Below, one piece after another: positions 63,184-64,000 of a stretch of 64,000 bases of DNA. Source of the stretch: Acidobacteriota bacterium (GTDB lineage Bacteria; Acidobacteriota; Terriglobia; Bryobacterales; Bryobacteraceae); contig JAFDVZ010000013.1 in NCBI GenBank assembly GCA_018268715.1, forward strand, positions 20,035 to 84,034, read 5' to 3'. The notes under the pieces were generated by a model, which was given only the letters and a program-made list of their open reading frames with translations, searched no databases and had not been told where the DNA came from. The position numbers and the translations under genes are program-made. How positions within the stretch are numbered: the first letter of the stretch is position 1; each line of letters starts with the position of its first letter.

Positions 63184-64000
63184 CTATTTCGCGGCCTTTT
63201 CAGTCCGCATAATCGTGGTGGTCTTCAGCAGGTCGAGCAATTTGTCGGTTGCCTTGAAGCGGCCGGTGCGCAGTTTCGGAGCGATCACGGATTCCAGCGC
63301 TTCCAACTTTACGCTCGGGTCGGCACGAGTGTAGATCTCCGTAGTCTGCATACTGGAATGCCCCAACCAAAGCGACACCTTTCGGAGATCCTTGGTGGCC
63401 TGAAGGATGGTCACCGCGCAGGTGTGCCTGAGCACATGTGGTGAGACCCTCTTGTCTGAGAGCGTGGGACAGCGGGTTCGAGCGGCATTGACATGCTTGC
63501 GCAGGATGTATTCGAAACCGGCGCGGGTCATCGCTTCTCTACGCGCATTCAGGAATAGCTCTGGGCTCCGGGCCTCACCCCGGACAGACAGCCATGCTCG
63601 AACCGCAGATGCCGTTTCTTTCCATAGCGGCAGGCAACGTTCTTTTCGGCCTTTGCCGTGGATCAGAACGCTGGCCTGTGGCTGAAGCACCACGTCTTCG
63701 ATTCGGAGGCCCACCAATTCTGAAACACGAAGCCCGCCAGCGAAGCAAAGATGAAGCATTGCCCGATCACGGATGCCGTCCCGGAGAGTTGGGTCAGGGC
63801 TATCCAGAATCGATTGCATTTCTTGGGCAGTGAGGTGCCTGACAAGTCGCGTGTCCGTCTTCTTCGCGGGATGGCCAGAACGCGTTGGATCTGCTCGAGC
63901 GCCGAAGGCACACGGTACTCCATGTAGTGCATGAAGGATTTGATGGCTGCGAGCCGGATGTTCCTGGAGCCGGCGTTGAGGTGGACCCCAAAGGTTGGAC
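63184..64000 (-). pseudogene. Tyrosine recombinase (phage-integrase family), frameshifted, 5' end outside the window
   Basis: The C-terminal catalytic domain is open from 63819 down to 63184 and complete: R31 in AGGLRVSELVGL, K56/K59 in HGKGRKE, H128-x2-R131 in SPHVLRHT, H154 in WLGHSS and Y163 in EIYTRAD. The core-binding domain lies upstream in a different frame (RLAAIKSFMHYMEYR and ALEQIQRVLAIP), open to the window edge. The two frames meet near 63865-63874; one missing base after the codon for Pro in LAIP would explain it. So the gene looks inactivated, though a programmed shift cannot be ruled out. The C-terminal tail resembles recombinases of three-gene (RIT-type) elements. Confidence 0.75.

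Overview
The window is high-GC bacterial DNA with dense, often overlapping genes. Its gene content points to an acidobacterium of the Solibacter/Bryobacter kind. The clues are two long FtsX-type permeases of the 'acidobacterial duplicated orphan permease' type, a secreted protein resembling the Solibacter-associated TIGR03437 module, a DUF1800/DUF1501 pair, a large TonB-dependent receptor with an N-terminal carboxypeptidase-regulatory domain, a DUF1080 protein and several Tat-exported Gfo/Idh/MocA oxidoreductases. This is inferred from protein families; no rRNA or tRNA gene was found.

Layout. 1-3.3 kb (minus): a coupled set of a GH5-like glycosidase, a GNAT acetyltransferase and an MFS transporter, then a truncated secreted protein. 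3.36-6.63 kb (plus): oxidoreductase, TIM-barrel sugar isomerase and secreted amidohydrolase. 6.8-8.5 kb: DUF3300 protein with a 45-bp repeat tract and a terminator. 8.8-15.1 kb (plus): DUF1800, DUF1501, an ECF-like sigma factor and its zinc-finger anti-sigma factor, DUF1080 and an FAD oxidoreductase. 15.1-18.4 kb (minus): BON protein and U32 peptidase, each followed by a good terminator. 18.6-30.9 kb: TIGR03437-like protein, radical SAM protein, class II photolyase with an SDR epimerase, TonB receptor, orphan permease and esterase. 30.8-31.5 kb: a ~107-bp tandem repeat array fused to the 3' ends of two convergent genes. 31.4-38 kb: glycosyltransferase and two divergent histidine-kinase-like hybrids, one with an apparently dead ATPase domain.

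38.1-46.7 kb is a seven-gene plus-strand operon: a Gld-type ABC exporter (ATPase, permease, GldG, DUF4340), then NAD salvage (pncB and a nicotinamidase-like gene) and hypF. 47.4-52.8 kb is a six-gene, fully overlapping plus-strand operon: methyltransferase, DUF1537 acid-sugar kinase, PdxA-type dehydrogenase, aldehyde dehydrogenase, HipA-like kinase and DUF3037. A second aldehyde dehydrogenase converges on it. 54.4-57.4 kb carries a hypothetical protein and a second orphan permease. 57.4-62.1 kb (minus) is the operon lysS, LolC/E-type permease, HD protein and oxidoreductase.

The right end (62.3-64.0 kb) is a mobile-element scar: an IS21-type istB remnant abutting a tyrosine recombinase gene that carries a frameshift and runs off the window.

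The most unusual structures are the gene-end-derived tandem array at 30.8-31.5 kb, the HipA-like/DUF3037 pair coupled to a metabolic operon, the degenerate kinase at 36-38 kb, and the nested elements at the right edge.
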